A stretch of DNA of 64,000 bases from Bosea vaviloviae (lineage in GTDB: Bacteria > Pseudomonadota > Alphaproteobacteria > Rhizobiales > Beijerinckiaceae): contig NZ_CP017147.1 of assembly GCF_001741865.1 (NCBI RefSeq), positions 806,001 to 870,000 of the forward strand, given 5' to 3'. Made by a program: the position numbers and the translations under genes. Positions 1 to 8,449 of this stretch are shown piece by piece (the first letter of the stretch is position 1; the number at the start of each line of letters is the position of its first letter). The notes under the pieces are model-generated. The model was not told the origin of the DNA. It ran no database searches and saw nothing but the letters and a program-made list of their open reading frames with translations.

Positions 1-419
1 ACCACGACATAGGAGAGCAGTACCGGCGTGAACCAGGCAACCCGCAGGAAGCGGGCGAAGGGCACGCCGGCATAGAGCGCCAGCGCCAGCAGCAGGCCGG
101 TCGCGACGTCGAGCACCGGTGCGACGAAGGACCAGATCAGGGTGTTGCGCACCGCGATCCAGAACGTCTCGTCGGCGACCAGCTCGCGATAATTGGCGAG
201 GCCGACGAAGCTCGCCTCCACCCCTTCGATCGTGAAGAAGCTGTCGAAGATGGTCCGAAAGGCCGGATAGGCGGTCAGCCCGCAATAGACCAGAAGCGCC
301 GGCGCCAGAAAGATCGCAAGCACGACGCGGCTCGCGCGGCGGGGGTCGGCGAGCGACCGGGCGGAGGTGGAAGCCTCCCGGTCGCTCGTCTTGACGTTCA
401 AGGCCATCGCCTCCGGCAT
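1..419 (-). CDS. Sugar ABC transporter permease, MalF type (partial, C-terminus outside window)
   Basis: Inner-membrane subunit of a carbohydrate ABC importer of the MalF/UgpA type. Only the first 139 residues lie in the window; the frame is open to the left edge. A short cytoplasmic N-terminus is followed by a first membrane helix (about residues 33-52, starting VVLAIFLAPALLVY), a periplasmic stretch with FVGLANYRELV, and the start of the transport domain. The ATG at 419 follows the stop of the solute-binding protein gene by 7 bases, so the two are co-transcribed. The family call is firm; the substrate is not visible, though the divergent dehydratase suggests a sugar or sugar acid. Confidence 0.85.
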   Translation of the reverse strand, partial: MPEAMALNVKTSDREASTSARSLADPRRASRVVLAIFLAPALLVYCGLTAYPAFRTIFDSFFTIEGVEASFVGLANYRELVADETFWIAVRNTLIWSFVAPVLDVATGLLLALALYAGVPFARFLRVAWFTPVLLSYVV

Positions 420-426
420 GATCGGC

Positions 427-1707
427 TCACTTCTTCAGGCAGGCGCCGTCCATCTTCTCGGCTGCCTCCTGAACGCTCAACAGACCGGCCGGGAAGGCGT
501 TGTTCATGACCTGCACATAGGTGTCGGCGCATTTGGCCCGATAGTAGAGCAGCGGCGTGCCGAAGAAGTATTTCGCGTCCTTGTTGCGTGCGTTCAGCTC
601 GGCGAAATAGTCCTTGCGCGGGCTGACGATCTTGTCCTGATCGGATTTGAGCCCGCTCTGGAGTGAGACCTCGCCGATCCATTTGGTGCCGTTCTCAGGC
701 GTCGCCATGGATTTCAGCATGGCGCCGGCGCAATCCTTGTTCTTGCTCTTGGAGAACATCACGAAGCTGCCGCCGATCGCCAGCGTCTTGCATTGCGGAC
801 AATCACCCTTGTCCATGGCGGGGAATTTCATGATGCCGAGCGGAAAATTCGCCGGCATGCCGCCTTTTTCGGGCTCTGCGAAAGCGCGCCCGGTGAACCA
901 GCTCGGATCGGGGAAGGTCAGCGCGCCCGGCGTGTTGTAGAAGTAGAAATGCGACTCGCCGAGCTTCAGCGTCGCGAAGCTCTTGGGATAGGCGCCGGCG
1001 TCGACCAGTTGCTTGACCCAGTTCATCACCTCGACGACGCGCGGATCCTTGAACGACAGCTCGCCATTGAGCAGCTTGGCGTAATCATCGGAGCCGAGCT
1101 TGCGCAGCAGCGACTCGAACAGAAGCTGGCCGCCCGGGAAGGGTCGGTCGCCGACGCCTTGCGAAACCGGGGTGATGCCGGCCGCCGCGCCCTTCTTCAC
1201 CAGGTCGAGGAACTGCGCCTGCGTCAGCTGGAAGGAGGCGGGCACATCCACGCCGACCTTCTTGACCAGATCCTTGTTGTAATAGAGCTCCACCGTATAA
1301 GCCTCGACCGGCACGCCATAGACCTTGCCCTTCGAGCTCCATGCGGGCTTGGCCCAATCTTCCAGATTCGCCAGGTCGACATAGGAATCGAGCGGTTCCA
1401 GGAAGCCGCCGGCGAGGAACTCCGGCTGGTCCGGCTCCATATAGAAGATGTCGGGCGCCTGCCCTGTCCGCACCGCCGATTTCGCCTGGGTGTAGATGTC
1501 GGCCTTGGGGATGAAGCTCAGCTTCACCGAGCACTGCTTGTTGTTGGCTTCGAACTCCTTCACCCGGGCCGAGACCCAGTCCTTCTTGGCCGGCTCGTCG
1601 GGCCAATTGCTCCACATGGTGATCTGCTTCTCCTGGGCGAGCGCGAAGCCCGCACTGCTGAGAGAAGCGGCCGTCAGGACGGCCAGACCGATAGCGCGAA
1701 GTCCCAT
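427..1707 (-). CDS. Extracellular sugar-binding protein (family 1) of ABC importer
   Basis: Periplasmic solute-binding protein of 426 residues that delivers a carbohydrate to the MalF-type permease encoded next to it. Residues 1-25 form a signal peptide (MGLRAIGLAVLTAASL, cleavage after ALA-Q). The mature part has the usual family-1 features: an early QITMWSNWPDEP strand, APDIFYMEPDQPEF, and a Trp/Tyr-rich binding cleft. The start at 1707 is chosen because GGAGGAGA lies 7 bases upstream and the signal peptide begins there; longer in-frame starts add an unlikely N-terminus. It is divergent from the IlvD-family dehydratase and shares its control region. Ligand not determined. Confidence 0.9.
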   Translation of the reverse strand: MGLRAIGLAVLTAASLSSAGFALAQEKQITMWSNWPDEPAKKDWVSARVKEFEANNKQCSVKLSFIPKADIYTQAKSAVRTGQAPDIFYMEPDQPEFLAGGFLEPLDSYVDLANLEDWAKPAWSSKGKVYGVPVEAYTVELYYNKDLVKKVGVDVPASFQLTQAQFLDLVKKGAAAGITPVSQGVGDRPFPGGQLLFESLLRKLGSDDYAKLLNGELSFKDPRVVEVMNWVKQLVDAGAYPKSFATLKLGESHFYFYNTPGALTFPDPSWFTGRAFAEPEKGGMPANFPLGIMKFPAMDKGDCPQCKTLAIGGSFVMFSKSKNKDCAGAMLKSMATPENGTKWIGEVSLQSGLKSDQDKIVSPRKDYFAELNARNKDAKYFFGTPLLYYRAKCADTYVQVMNNAFPAGLLSVQEAAEKMDGACLKK

Positions 1708-1768
1708 GATGCGTCTCCTCCGAGGTTGGTCGTTCTTATTTTGCGGGCAGGCTACGCGGAGCAGTTCG

Positions 1769-1842
1769 ATTGTCAATAATAATATGGAAATATCGCTTCA
1801 ATCGCGCCATATCCGCGATAAGCCCGCTTCATTATTGACAAT
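1769..1842. promoter_or_regulatory. Divergent promoter/operator with mirrored 12-bp arms
   Basis: Between the sugar-binding protein gene and the dehydratase gene, ATTGTCAATAAT (1769-1780) and its exact reverse complement (1831-1842) form a widely spaced inverted repeat. Each arm contains a TTGACA hexamer pointing outward to its gene, so each looks like a -35 box inside an operator half-site. No clear -10 consensus was found. A GntR- or LacI-type regulator is plausible but none is encoded in the window. Confidence 0.55.
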
Positions 1843-1904
1843 AAAGCGCCGCATGCGGATGCTACATCATGGCTTGGCCGGTCTCGGCCCTGGGAGGAAC
1901 GACG

Positions 1905-3617
1905 ATGGCCAAAGGCCTGCGCAAGGGACTGACGAGCTATGGCGACGAGGGGTTTGCGCTGTTCCTGCGCAAGGCCTTCATCAAGGCGATGGGCTATTCC
2001 GACGATGCGCTGGATCGTCCGATCGTCGGCATCACCAACACCTACAGCGACTACAACCCCTGCCATGGCAACGCGCCGGCCCTGATCGAGGCCGTGAAGC
2101 GCGGCGTCATGCTGTCAGGGGCGATGCCGATGGTGTTCCCGACCATCTCGATCCATGAAAGCTTCGCCCATCCGACCTCGATGTTCCTGCGCAATCTGAT
2201 GGCGATGGACACCGAGGAGATGATCCGCGCCCAGCCGATGGATGCGATCGTCGTGATCGGCGGCTGCGACAAGACATTGCCGGCGCAGATCATGGCGGCT
2301 GCGAGCGTCGACCTGCCCACCGTCGTGGTCCCGGTCGGGCCGATGGTGGTCGGGCACCACAAGGGCGAGGTGCTGGGCGCCTGCACCGACTGCCGGCGCT
2401 TGTGGAGCGCGCATCGCGCCGGCGAGATCGACGAGGCCGAGATCGAGACCGTGAACAGCCGTCTGGCGCCTTCCGTCGGCACCTGCATGGTGATGGGCAC
2501 GGCTTCGACCATGGCCTGCATCACCGAGACGCTGGGCCTGTCATTGCCGATGAGCGCGACGATTCCCGCGCCCCATGCCGAGCGCATCCGGCTGGCGGAA
2601 GCCAGCGGCGCGGTGGCCGCCCGCATGGCGGTCGACGGCGGACCGCGCCCCAGCGAATTGCTGACGCCGCGCGCTTTCCGCAATGCGACGGTCGTGATGC
2701 AGGCGATCGGCGGCTCGACCAACGGCATCATCCATCTGACCGCGATCGCCAATCGCACGCCGCATCGCTACGACCTCGACATGCTCGACGAGATCGGCCG
2801 CACGGTGCCGGTCCTGGTCGATCTCAAGCCCTCGGGCGCCCACTACATGGAGCATTTCCACCATGCCGGCGGCGTGCCCAAGCTGCTCGCGCAGCTCGGC
2901 GAATTGATCGACCTCGATGCCGGCACGGTCGCGGGCGGGACATTGCGCGATATCGTCGCCAAGGCCGAGGACGTACCGGGTCAGGACGTGATCCGGCCGC
3001 GCTCGGCCCCGATCAAGCCGGAAGGCTCGATGGCGGTGCTCTATGGCAATCTCGCCCCGGGCGGGGCGATCATCAAGCAGGCGGCGGCATCCGCGCGCCT
3101 GCTCCAGCATACCGGCCGGGCGGTGGTGTTCGACTCGGTCGAGGACATGGCGGCCCGCATCGACGATCCCGAGCTTGACGTCAGCGCGGACGACGTCCTC
3201 GTGTTGCGCAATACAGGCCCGAAGGGCGCGCCCGGCATGCCCGAGGCCGGCTATCTGCCGATCCCCAAGAAGCTCGGCCGCCAGGGCGTCAAGGATATGG
3301 TGCGGATTTCCGATGCGCGCATGAGCGGCACGGCCTTCGGTACGATCGTGCTGCATATCACGCCGGAATCGGCCGTCGGCGGGCCGCTTGCGCTGGTTGC
3401 GAGCGGCGACATGATCCGTCTCGACCTGGCCGGCCGCCGCATCGATCTGCTGATCGACGATGGCGAATTCGAGCGCCGCAGATCCCTGCTGAAAACCTCG
3501 CCTGCGCCGGCGATGCCCAAGCGCGGCTATGCGCGGCTGTTCCAGCAAACCGTGCTGCAGGCCGATGAAGGCTGCGATTTCGACTTCATGGTCCGCCCGC
3601 CCGATGAGACGCCGTGA
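1905..3617 (+). CDS. IlvD/Edd family dehydratase, probable sugar-acid dehydratase
   Basis: 570-residue dehydratase of the IlvD/Edd superfamily, which removes water from a dihydroxy acid using an iron-sulfur cluster. Three cysteines stand where pentonate dehydratases bind [2Fe-2S]: C53 (DYNPCHGN), C121 (GGCDKT) and C194 (VGTCMVMG). The start at 1905 is preceded by GGGAGG. The stop overlaps the start of the amidohydrolase gene (GTGA), and a sugar ABC importer is divergent, so an aldonate dehydratase (for example arabinonate or xylonate) is more likely than IlvD of valine/isoleucine synthesis. The exact substrate is open. Confidence 0.85.
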   Translation: MAKGLRKGLTSYGDEGFALFLRKAFIKAMGYSDDALDRPIVGITNTYSDYNPCHGNAPALIEAVKRGVMLSGAMPMVFPTISIHESFAHPTSMFLRNLMAMDTEEMIRAQPMDAIVVIGGCDKTLPAQIMAAASVDLPTVVVPVGPMVVGHHKGEVLGACTDCRRLWSAHRAGEIDEAEIETVNSRLAPSVGTCMVMGTASTMACITETLGLSLPMSATIPAPHAERIRLAEASGAVAARMAVDGGPRPSELLTPRAFRNATVVMQAIGGSTNGIIHLTAIANRTPHRYDLDMLDEIGRTVPVLVDLKPSGAHYMEHFHHAGGVPKLLAQLGELIDLDAGTVAGGTLRDIVAKAEDVPGQDVIRPRSAPIKPEGSMAVLYGNLAPGGAIIKQAAASARLLQHTGRAVVFDSVEDMAARIDDPELDVSADDVLVLRNTGPKGAPGMPEAGYLPIPKKLGRQGVKDMVRISDARMSGTAFGTIVLHITPESAVGGPLALVASGDMIRLDLAGRRIDLLIDDGEFERRRSLLKTSPAPAMPKRGYARLFQQTVLQADEGCDFDFMVRPPDETP

Positions 3618-4495
3618 CCATCGACGGCATCGTCGAGGCGCCGCCATGCCTGCCACCGCATCCGCCCGGCGCCGCGCCGTCCTGGCGGCTGCCGGACGGG
3701 ACCTGCGACAGCCACATGCACGTCTTCGGACCCCGCGACCGCTATCCGCTGGCGCCGCTGCGCAGCTACACACCCCATCTCTTGACGATCGACGATTACC
3801 GCGCTGTGATGGCGGCGTTGGGGATCGCGCGCGCCGTGCTGGTCCAGCCGAGCGTCTATGGCATGGACAACCGCGCCCTGCTCGACGCGCTGGCGATCGC
3901 TCCCGATCAACTGCGCGGGGTCGTCGTGGTGCCGCCCGATATCCCCGATGGCGAACTCAAGGCCATGCATCGGCTCGGCGTGCGTGGCATCCGCATCAAC
4001 CGCCGCAATCCCGGCGGCCTTAGCCTCAGCGACATCGCAACACTCGGGCGGCGGATCGGACGGCTGGGCTGGCATATCCAGCTCCAGATCGAATTGGCGA
4101 CGTCGTGCGATCTCGATGGCCTCGTGCGTGGCTCCCCGGTGCCGATCGTGATCGATCATCTCGGCTTCGCCGATCCGCAGGCCGGCGTCGCATCGCCGGC
4201 ATTCCGGCAACTCTTGCATCTGCTGGAAGACGGCCTGCTCTGGATCAAGCTGTCGGCGCCGTACCGAATGAGCAGGACCGGGGCGCCCTATGCCGACATG
4301 GTGCCGATCGTCGAGACACTCTTATCCGCTCGTCCCGATCGCCTGCTATGGGCAACCGACTGGCCGCATACCGAATTGTGGTCCGGGATGCCGCATGATG
4401 GAGACCTCCTGGTCACGTCGCCGCTTTGGCAGGCTCCGCCTGGCATTCGCAAAGCCGTGTTCGTCGACAATCCCAACAGGCTCTACTGGGCCTAG
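3614..4495 (+). CDS. Amidohydrolase family protein (COG3618-like), probable sugar lactonase
   Basis: 293-residue TIM-barrel hydrolase of the amidohydrolase-2 family, which includes LigI-like 2-pyrone-dicarboxylate hydrolases and sugar lactonases. The metal-binding HxH motif is in CDSHMHVFG (about residue 33) and the C-terminal catalytic Asp is in LLWATDWPH. The GTG start at 3614 overlaps the dehydratase stop by four bases, indicating translational coupling. A lactonase opening an aldonolactone just before the dehydratase step fits the context; that role is inference. Confidence 0.8.
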   Translation: MTIDGIVEAPPCLPPHPPGAAPSWRLPDGTCDSHMHVFGPRDRYPLAPLRSYTPHLLTIDDYRAVMAALGIARAVLVQPSVYGMDNRALLDALAIAPDQLRGVVVVPPDIPDGELKAMHRLGVRGIRINRRNPGGLSLSDIATLGRRIGRLGWHIQLQIELATSCDLDGLVRGSPVPIVIDHLGFADPQAGVASPAFRQLLHLLEDGLLWIKLSAPYRMSRTGAPYADMVPIVETLLSARPDRLLWATDWPHTELWSGMPHDGDLLVTSPLWQAPPGIRKAVFVDNPNRLYWA

Positions 4496-4562
4496 AGCAT
4501 TCTCGAGCGAAGTGGACACCGGTTCGCGTGAAGAAAATGCGATAAAACAAAGAGATAGGGCA
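4494..4562. repeat. Intergenic palindromic repeat (GAGCATT / ACCGGTTCGCG family)
   Basis: AGAGCATTCTCGAGCG begins within the stop codon of the preceding gene and continues through ACCGGTTCGCGTGAAG to GAAAATGCGATAAAAC. It resembles the copies near 16101, 17198 and 32752 in having an outer arm around an ACCGGTT core. Such elements are common in Hyphomicrobiales genomes. Confidence 0.7.
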
Positions 4563-4664
4563 TCAGCCCTGCATATCACAGGACTGTACGGCATCCGCCT
4601 AACCTGCGCCTCACTGCGGAAACGCGCGCCCCGGGGCGAGCAGGATGCCCGACGCGCTCCTGTC

Positions 4665-5600
4665 TCAGGCGCTCGGCAGCCGCGCCTTGATGCGCTCGCG
4701 ATGCGCGGTGTAGAGGCCCGACCCCGCGATGATCACCGCGCCGACCAGCGTCCAGATGTCGGGCAGAACGGCAAACAGGAAAAAGCCGAAGATCGCAGCC
4801 CAGAGCAATTGCATATAGGAGAACGGCGCCAGCAGCGAAGCGTCGGCATGGCGGAAAGCCTGCACCACCAGCCAGTGGCCGACCGTCGAGGTGGTGCCGA
4901 CGAAGACACCGAGCCAGAGCATTTCCGCCGTGAGTGGCTGCCAGGCGAAGGGCATCACCACGCTGACGATCGCAAAGCCGATCATCGCCGAATAGGCCAA
5001 GGTCGTCAGCGGGCTCTCGGTCCGGCTCATCATGCGGGTCACGATCAGCGCGAAGGCCCAGGTCGAGGCCGAGACGACCGGCAGCAGCGAGGCGAGCTGG
5101 AAGCCGGCCCCGCCCGGCCGCACCACGATCAGCACGCCGAGCAGACCGACCAGCGTCGCGGTCCAGCGCCGCCAGCCGATGGTTTCGCCCAGGATCGGGA
5201 TCGACAAGGCCGTGACGAACAAGGGCGCGATGAAGCTCGTCGCCGTGGCGTCGGCGATCGGCAGATATTTGAGCCCGATCACGAACACGATCGAGGAGCC
5301 GGTGACTCCGAGGCCGCGCAGGAATTGCAGCATCGGCTTGCGCGTCCGCAACCGCTCCAGGCCGCCGCTGCGCGCCACGATGGCGAGCATGATCACGGTG
5401 AAGACGCCATAGCGCAGCCAGGTGATCTGCAGCGGCGGCACCGTGGCGGTGAGCAGTTTCGAGACTACGTCCGACGCGGTCAGGAAGAAGGTCGACAGCA
5501 GGATCAGCCCGATGCCGCGAAAGGCGTTGTCGCGACGCGGCGGCAATGCTGCCGTCACAGGCGGCAAGGGTGTCGGTTCTGGGTGGGGAGCGTTTGGCAA
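4665..5600 (-). CDS. EamA/DMT family transporter
   Basis: 311-residue integral membrane protein of the drug/metabolite transporter superfamily, with two EamA halves and about ten helices (for example IGLILLSTFFLTASDVV, and IWTLVGAVIIAGSGLYTAH at the C-terminal end). The N-terminus is proline-rich and cytoplasmic. These proteins usually export metabolites or amino acids. It stands alone between the catabolic genes and asd; substrate unknown. Confidence 0.85.
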   Translation of the reverse strand: MPNAPHPEPTPLPPVTAALPPRRDNAFRGIGLILLSTFFLTASDVVSKLLTATVPPLQITWLRYGVFTVIMLAIVARSGGLERLRTRKPMLQFLRGLGVTGSSIVFVIGLKYLPIADATATSFIAPLFVTALSIPILGETIGWRRWTATLVGLLGVLIVVRPGGAGFQLASLLPVVSASTWAFALIVTRMMSRTESPLTTLAYSAMIGFAIVSVVMPFAWQPLTAEMLWLGVFVGTTSTVGHWLVVQAFRHADASLLAPFSYMQLLWAAIFGFFLFAVLPDIWTLVGAVIIAGSGLYTAHRERIKARLPSA

Positions 5601-5726
5601 ATCATCGACGCGCGGGATTGAAACGCGACGCTAATCGATTTGATCGGCCTCGCGTTGCGCAAAGATCGAACGGCGACCATGCATGGCCGCGTCCGAGCAT
5701 CGGGGGCAACAGACCCGTCAAGACAA

Positions 5727-5747
5727 AGGCGGGCTCTCGGCCCGCCT
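5727..5747 (-). terminator. Rho-independent terminator of asd
   Basis: An 8-bp stem (AGGCGGGC / GCCCGCCT) with a 5-base loop lies 26 bases past the asd stop. Read on the minus strand it is followed by TTTGTCTT. Confidence 0.75.
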
Positions 5748-5773
5748 CGATCAGCCGATGACTGCGCCTCGCT

Positions 5774-6808
5774 TCACGCCGCCTGCTTGCGCGGCTGGAT
5801 CAGCTTGCGGTTGATCAGCACCTCGGCGATCTGCACTGCGTTCAGCGCCGCGCCCTTGCGCAGATTGTCTGAGACGCACCAGAAGGCGAGGCCGTTCTCG
5901 ACCGTGTTGTCCTCGCGGATGCGCGAGATATAGGTCGCATCCTCTCCGGCCGCCTCATGCGGGGTGATGTAGCCCCCAGGCTCGTGCTTATCGATGACGA
6001 GGATGCCGGGAGCGGTGCGCAGCACCTCGCGCGCCTCATCGGCCGTGACCGGCTTCTCGCACTCGATGTTGACGCTCTCGGAATGGCTGATGAAGACCGG
6101 CACGCGCACGCAGGTCGCGGTCAGCTTGATCTTCGGATCGAGGATCTTCTTGGTCTCCGCCATCATCTTCCACTCTTCCTTGGTGAAGCCGTCCTCCATG
6201 AAGACGTCGATCTGCGGGATGAGGTTGAAGGCGATACGCTTGGGGAACTTCTTCGTGGTCATCTCGCCGGCGGCGAAGATCGAGCGCGTCTGGTTGAAGA
6301 GCTCGTCCATCGCCTCCTTGCCGGCGCCGGAGACCGATTGATAGGTCGAGACGACGACGCGCTTGATCACATACTTGTCGTGCAGCGGCTTCAGGGCGAC
6401 GACGAGCTGGGCGGTCGAGCAGTTCGGATTGGCGATGATGTTCATCTTGGTGAAGCCTGCGGCGGCAGCCGCGTTCACCTCCGGCACGATCAGCGGCACG
6501 TCGGGATGCATGCGCCAGGCCGAGGAGTTGTCGATCACGACGCAGCCCTGCGCGCCGATCTTGGGCGACCATTCCTTGGAGACCTCGCCGCCGGCCGACA
6601 TCAGGCAGATATCGGTGTCGGAGAAGTCGTAATGCTCCAGCGCCTTCACCTTCAGGACCTTGTCGCCGAAGGAGACCTCGGTGCCGATAGACCGGGAAGA
6701 GGCGAGCGCTACGACCTCGCTGACCGGGAAAGCGCGCTCGGCCAGGATATCGAGCATCTCATGGCCCACATTACCCGTGGCGCCGACAATCGCGACCTTG
6801 AAGCTCAT
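5774..6808 (-). CDS. asd: Aspartate-semialdehyde dehydrogenase
   Basis: 344-residue NADPH-dependent enzyme that reduces aspartyl phosphate to aspartate semialdehyde for lysine/diaminopimelate, threonine and methionine synthesis. The N-terminal NADP motif is VAIVGATGNVG, the catalytic cysteine is C130 in NPNCST, and a substrate-binding stretch is TYQSVSGAGKEA. Length matches the family. It is a single-gene unit with its own terminator and a roughly 450-bp upstream gap. Confidence 0.97.
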   Translation of the reverse strand: MSFKVAIVGATGNVGHEMLDILAERAFPVSEVVALASSRSIGTEVSFGDKVLKVKALEHYDFSDTDICLMSAGGEVSKEWSPKIGAQGCVVIDNSSAWRMHPDVPLIVPEVNAAAAAGFTKMNIIANPNCSTAQLVVALKPLHDKYVIKRVVVSTYQSVSGAGKEAMDELFNQTRSIFAAGEMTTKKFPKRIAFNLIPQIDVFMEDGFTKEEWKMMAETKKILDPKIKLTATCVRVPVFISHSESVNIECEKPVTADEAREVLRTAPGILVIDKHEPGGYITPHEAAGEDATYISRIREDNTVENGLAFWCVSDNLRKGAALNAVQIAEVLINRKLIQPRKQAA

Positions 6809-7256
6809 TGTGATGATCCTTTTGGATGAAACCGGTTTGGTCTCCCCCGGGATGCCGGCCCGCTCGATGATGTGAAGCAGGTTCGGCGATTATCCCCGCC
6901 GGGGGGAGAGAACCCGGAATCGAGGCGAAGGTCAGCGCGACGTAACCGTTTTACCGGTCGTCGTTTTGGTCGTGCGTTTCGTCGTCTGACGGACGTTCAC
7001 AGGGCCAATCCCGAAGGGCTGAAGGCTTCGCGTCGGCGCAAGGCGAGTTTCCCCGCGCGCCTTGCCGCAAGTCAAAACACCCAAGGCAGCCAAAAGTCAA
7101 CGTCCCCCGCCGTTAACCCTGCTCCTTGACCTTGGATTTACGCTGTTTCCGGATCGCCCGTCGGCGGTAACCCGGCGCTGACTCACACCCGGCCAGTCTC
7201 CGCGCCGGTGAAGACGAGCCGCGCACACGACGCGGCCATTAAGGTGAGTCCCGGTC
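6809..7256. other. Intergenic region between asd and the unknown gene at 7257
   Basis: About 450 bp between divergent genes. It should hold the asd promoter (minus) and that of the gene at 7257 (plus). No RNA gene, strong hairpin or convincing promoter consensus was recognised, and no coding frame stands out. Confidence 0.5.
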
Positions 7257-8432
7257 GTGTCGCGTGATGTCTCATCGATCCTGCTCGGCACGGTCCGTTC
7301 GCATTGGCCCGCGGTCGCAGCCCTTGCCAAGGCCGCCGGCCGGACGGCCTCCGCCGCGGTCGATCGCAGCAGGCCTCGTCTTGCGCGCTTCAGTCTTGCG
7401 CGCTTCGGTCTTGTGCGCGTCGGTCTTGTGCGCGTCGGTCTTGCGCGCTTCGACGGCGTCACCGCACTGATCCGCTGCGCCGATGCGATCGAAACCGGCT
7501 TCGCCATGCTGCTGCGCGGCGCCTTCGCCGCTTTCGGCCGTCGCGGCTCGGGTCTGAGTCTCGGGTTGGGGCTGACCGGCGGACTGGTCTGGCGCGGGCT
7601 TGCCGCCCTGACCGGCATCGGCCTGACGGCGAGCCTCATCACCGCCTTGTCTGCTGCCGGCGACAGCGAGCCGCGCCTCGCCAGCCTGACGATTCCCGCC
7701 GCCAGCGAGAGCCGCCCGGTCCGCGACGTACTCCTGGAGCCGCGTCAGCAGGCGCTCATTGGCGACAACTGGCTCAAGATCACCCGGCCGATCGCGACGT
7801 TCGGCCTGGAATCGCCCGAACTCGACCGTCAGCAGCCGACCTACGAGGCGATGCGCAGTCAGGACGGCGCCCGCCGCCAGGACACGCTGAGCTTCGGCGC
7901 TTTTGATGCCGACAAGCCGCATCTGCGGTTGCGCCTGCTGGTCACCCATAACAACGAGGCGCGGCCCCAGCCCTTCGTCATCGCATTGGTGCGCGAGGCC
8001 TCCGAGCGCGGCATGTCGATCCAGCGCAGCGGCGTTCCGACTTCGATCGAGACCCGCTTCGGCACGGTCGAGACCGCCGATACGACGCTGAGCGACGGCG
8101 ATGCCAGCCGCCCCTGCATCGCGTTCCGCAAAAGCGCCGGCGACTTGCCGCTCGGCCTCAGCGGCTGGTGGTGCGGCGCGCCCGGTCGCCCGGCCGACCG
8201 CCAGCAATTGGTCTGCCTGATCGACCGGATCGACCTGCTCGCCGCCGGCGAGGACAAGGCCCTGCGCTCAGCCTTCTCACGCACCGAGCTCGCCCGCCAG
8301 CCGACCTGCGCGCCGCCGCGTCTCTCCGCCACCGGCCGCAAAGCCTCCTGGCTCGACGCCGACGCGACCGCTCCCGCGCTGCGCACCCGGAGCGCAGCCG
8401 CCGAGCCGGGCAAACCGTCCTCGAAGCGCTGA
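7257..8432 (+). CDS. Unknown membrane-anchored protein with conserved four-cysteine domain (paralogue 1)
   Basis: 391 residues from a GTG start at 7257, which is uncertain. The N-terminal part contains five tandem 5-residue units of the LARFG/LVRVG type encoded by 15-bp DNA repeats. A hydrophobic stretch follows at about residues 98-140, then an extracytoplasmic-looking domain. The C-terminal half carries four cysteines spaced C-x18-C-x13-C-x30-C, matching the next gene (C-x18-C-x13-C-x29-C), and both share TRFG before the first Cys and C(L/M)IDR after the third. I know no named family with this pattern. Function unknown; possibly a disulfide-stabilised periplasmic domain. Confidence 0.7.
   Translation: MSRDVSSILLGTVRSHWPAVAALAKAAGRTASAAVDRSRPRLARFSLARFGLVRVGLVRVGLARFDGVTALIRCADAIETGFAMLLRGAFAAFGRRGSGLSLGLGLTGGLVWRGLAALTGIGLTASLITALSAAGDSEPRLASLTIPAASESRPVRDVLLEPRQQALIGDNWLKITRPIATFGLESPELDRQQPTYEAMRSQDGARRQDTLSFGAFDADKPHLRLRLLVTHNNEARPQPFVIALVREASERGMSIQRSGVPTSIETRFGTVETADTTLSDGDASRPCIAFRKSAGDLPLGLSGWWCGAPGRPADRQQLVCLIDRIDLLAAGEDKALRSAFSRTELARQPTCAPPRLSATGRKASWLDADATAPALRTRSAAAEPGKPSSKR
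7380..7454 (+). repeat. Five tandem 15-bp repeats inside a coding region
   Basis: Units begin at 7380, 7395, 7410, 7425 and 7440 with the pattern CTTGYGCGCKTCRGT. The third and fourth units are identical. Each codes for five residues, so gain or loss of a unit keeps the reading frame. Confidence 0.85.
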
Positions 8433-8449
8433 CGGCGGGTTTGACGACC

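Noticed and set aside
4290..5621. Open frame of 443 codons on the plus strand
   Set aside because: It is antisense to the EamA gene and runs through the repeat; the long frame reflects GC-rich codon use. Its residues show no domain.
5728..5746. Riboswitch upstream or downstream of asd
   Set aside because: Only a simple terminator hairpin past the stop; no lysine-type aptamer pattern in the 450-bp leader.
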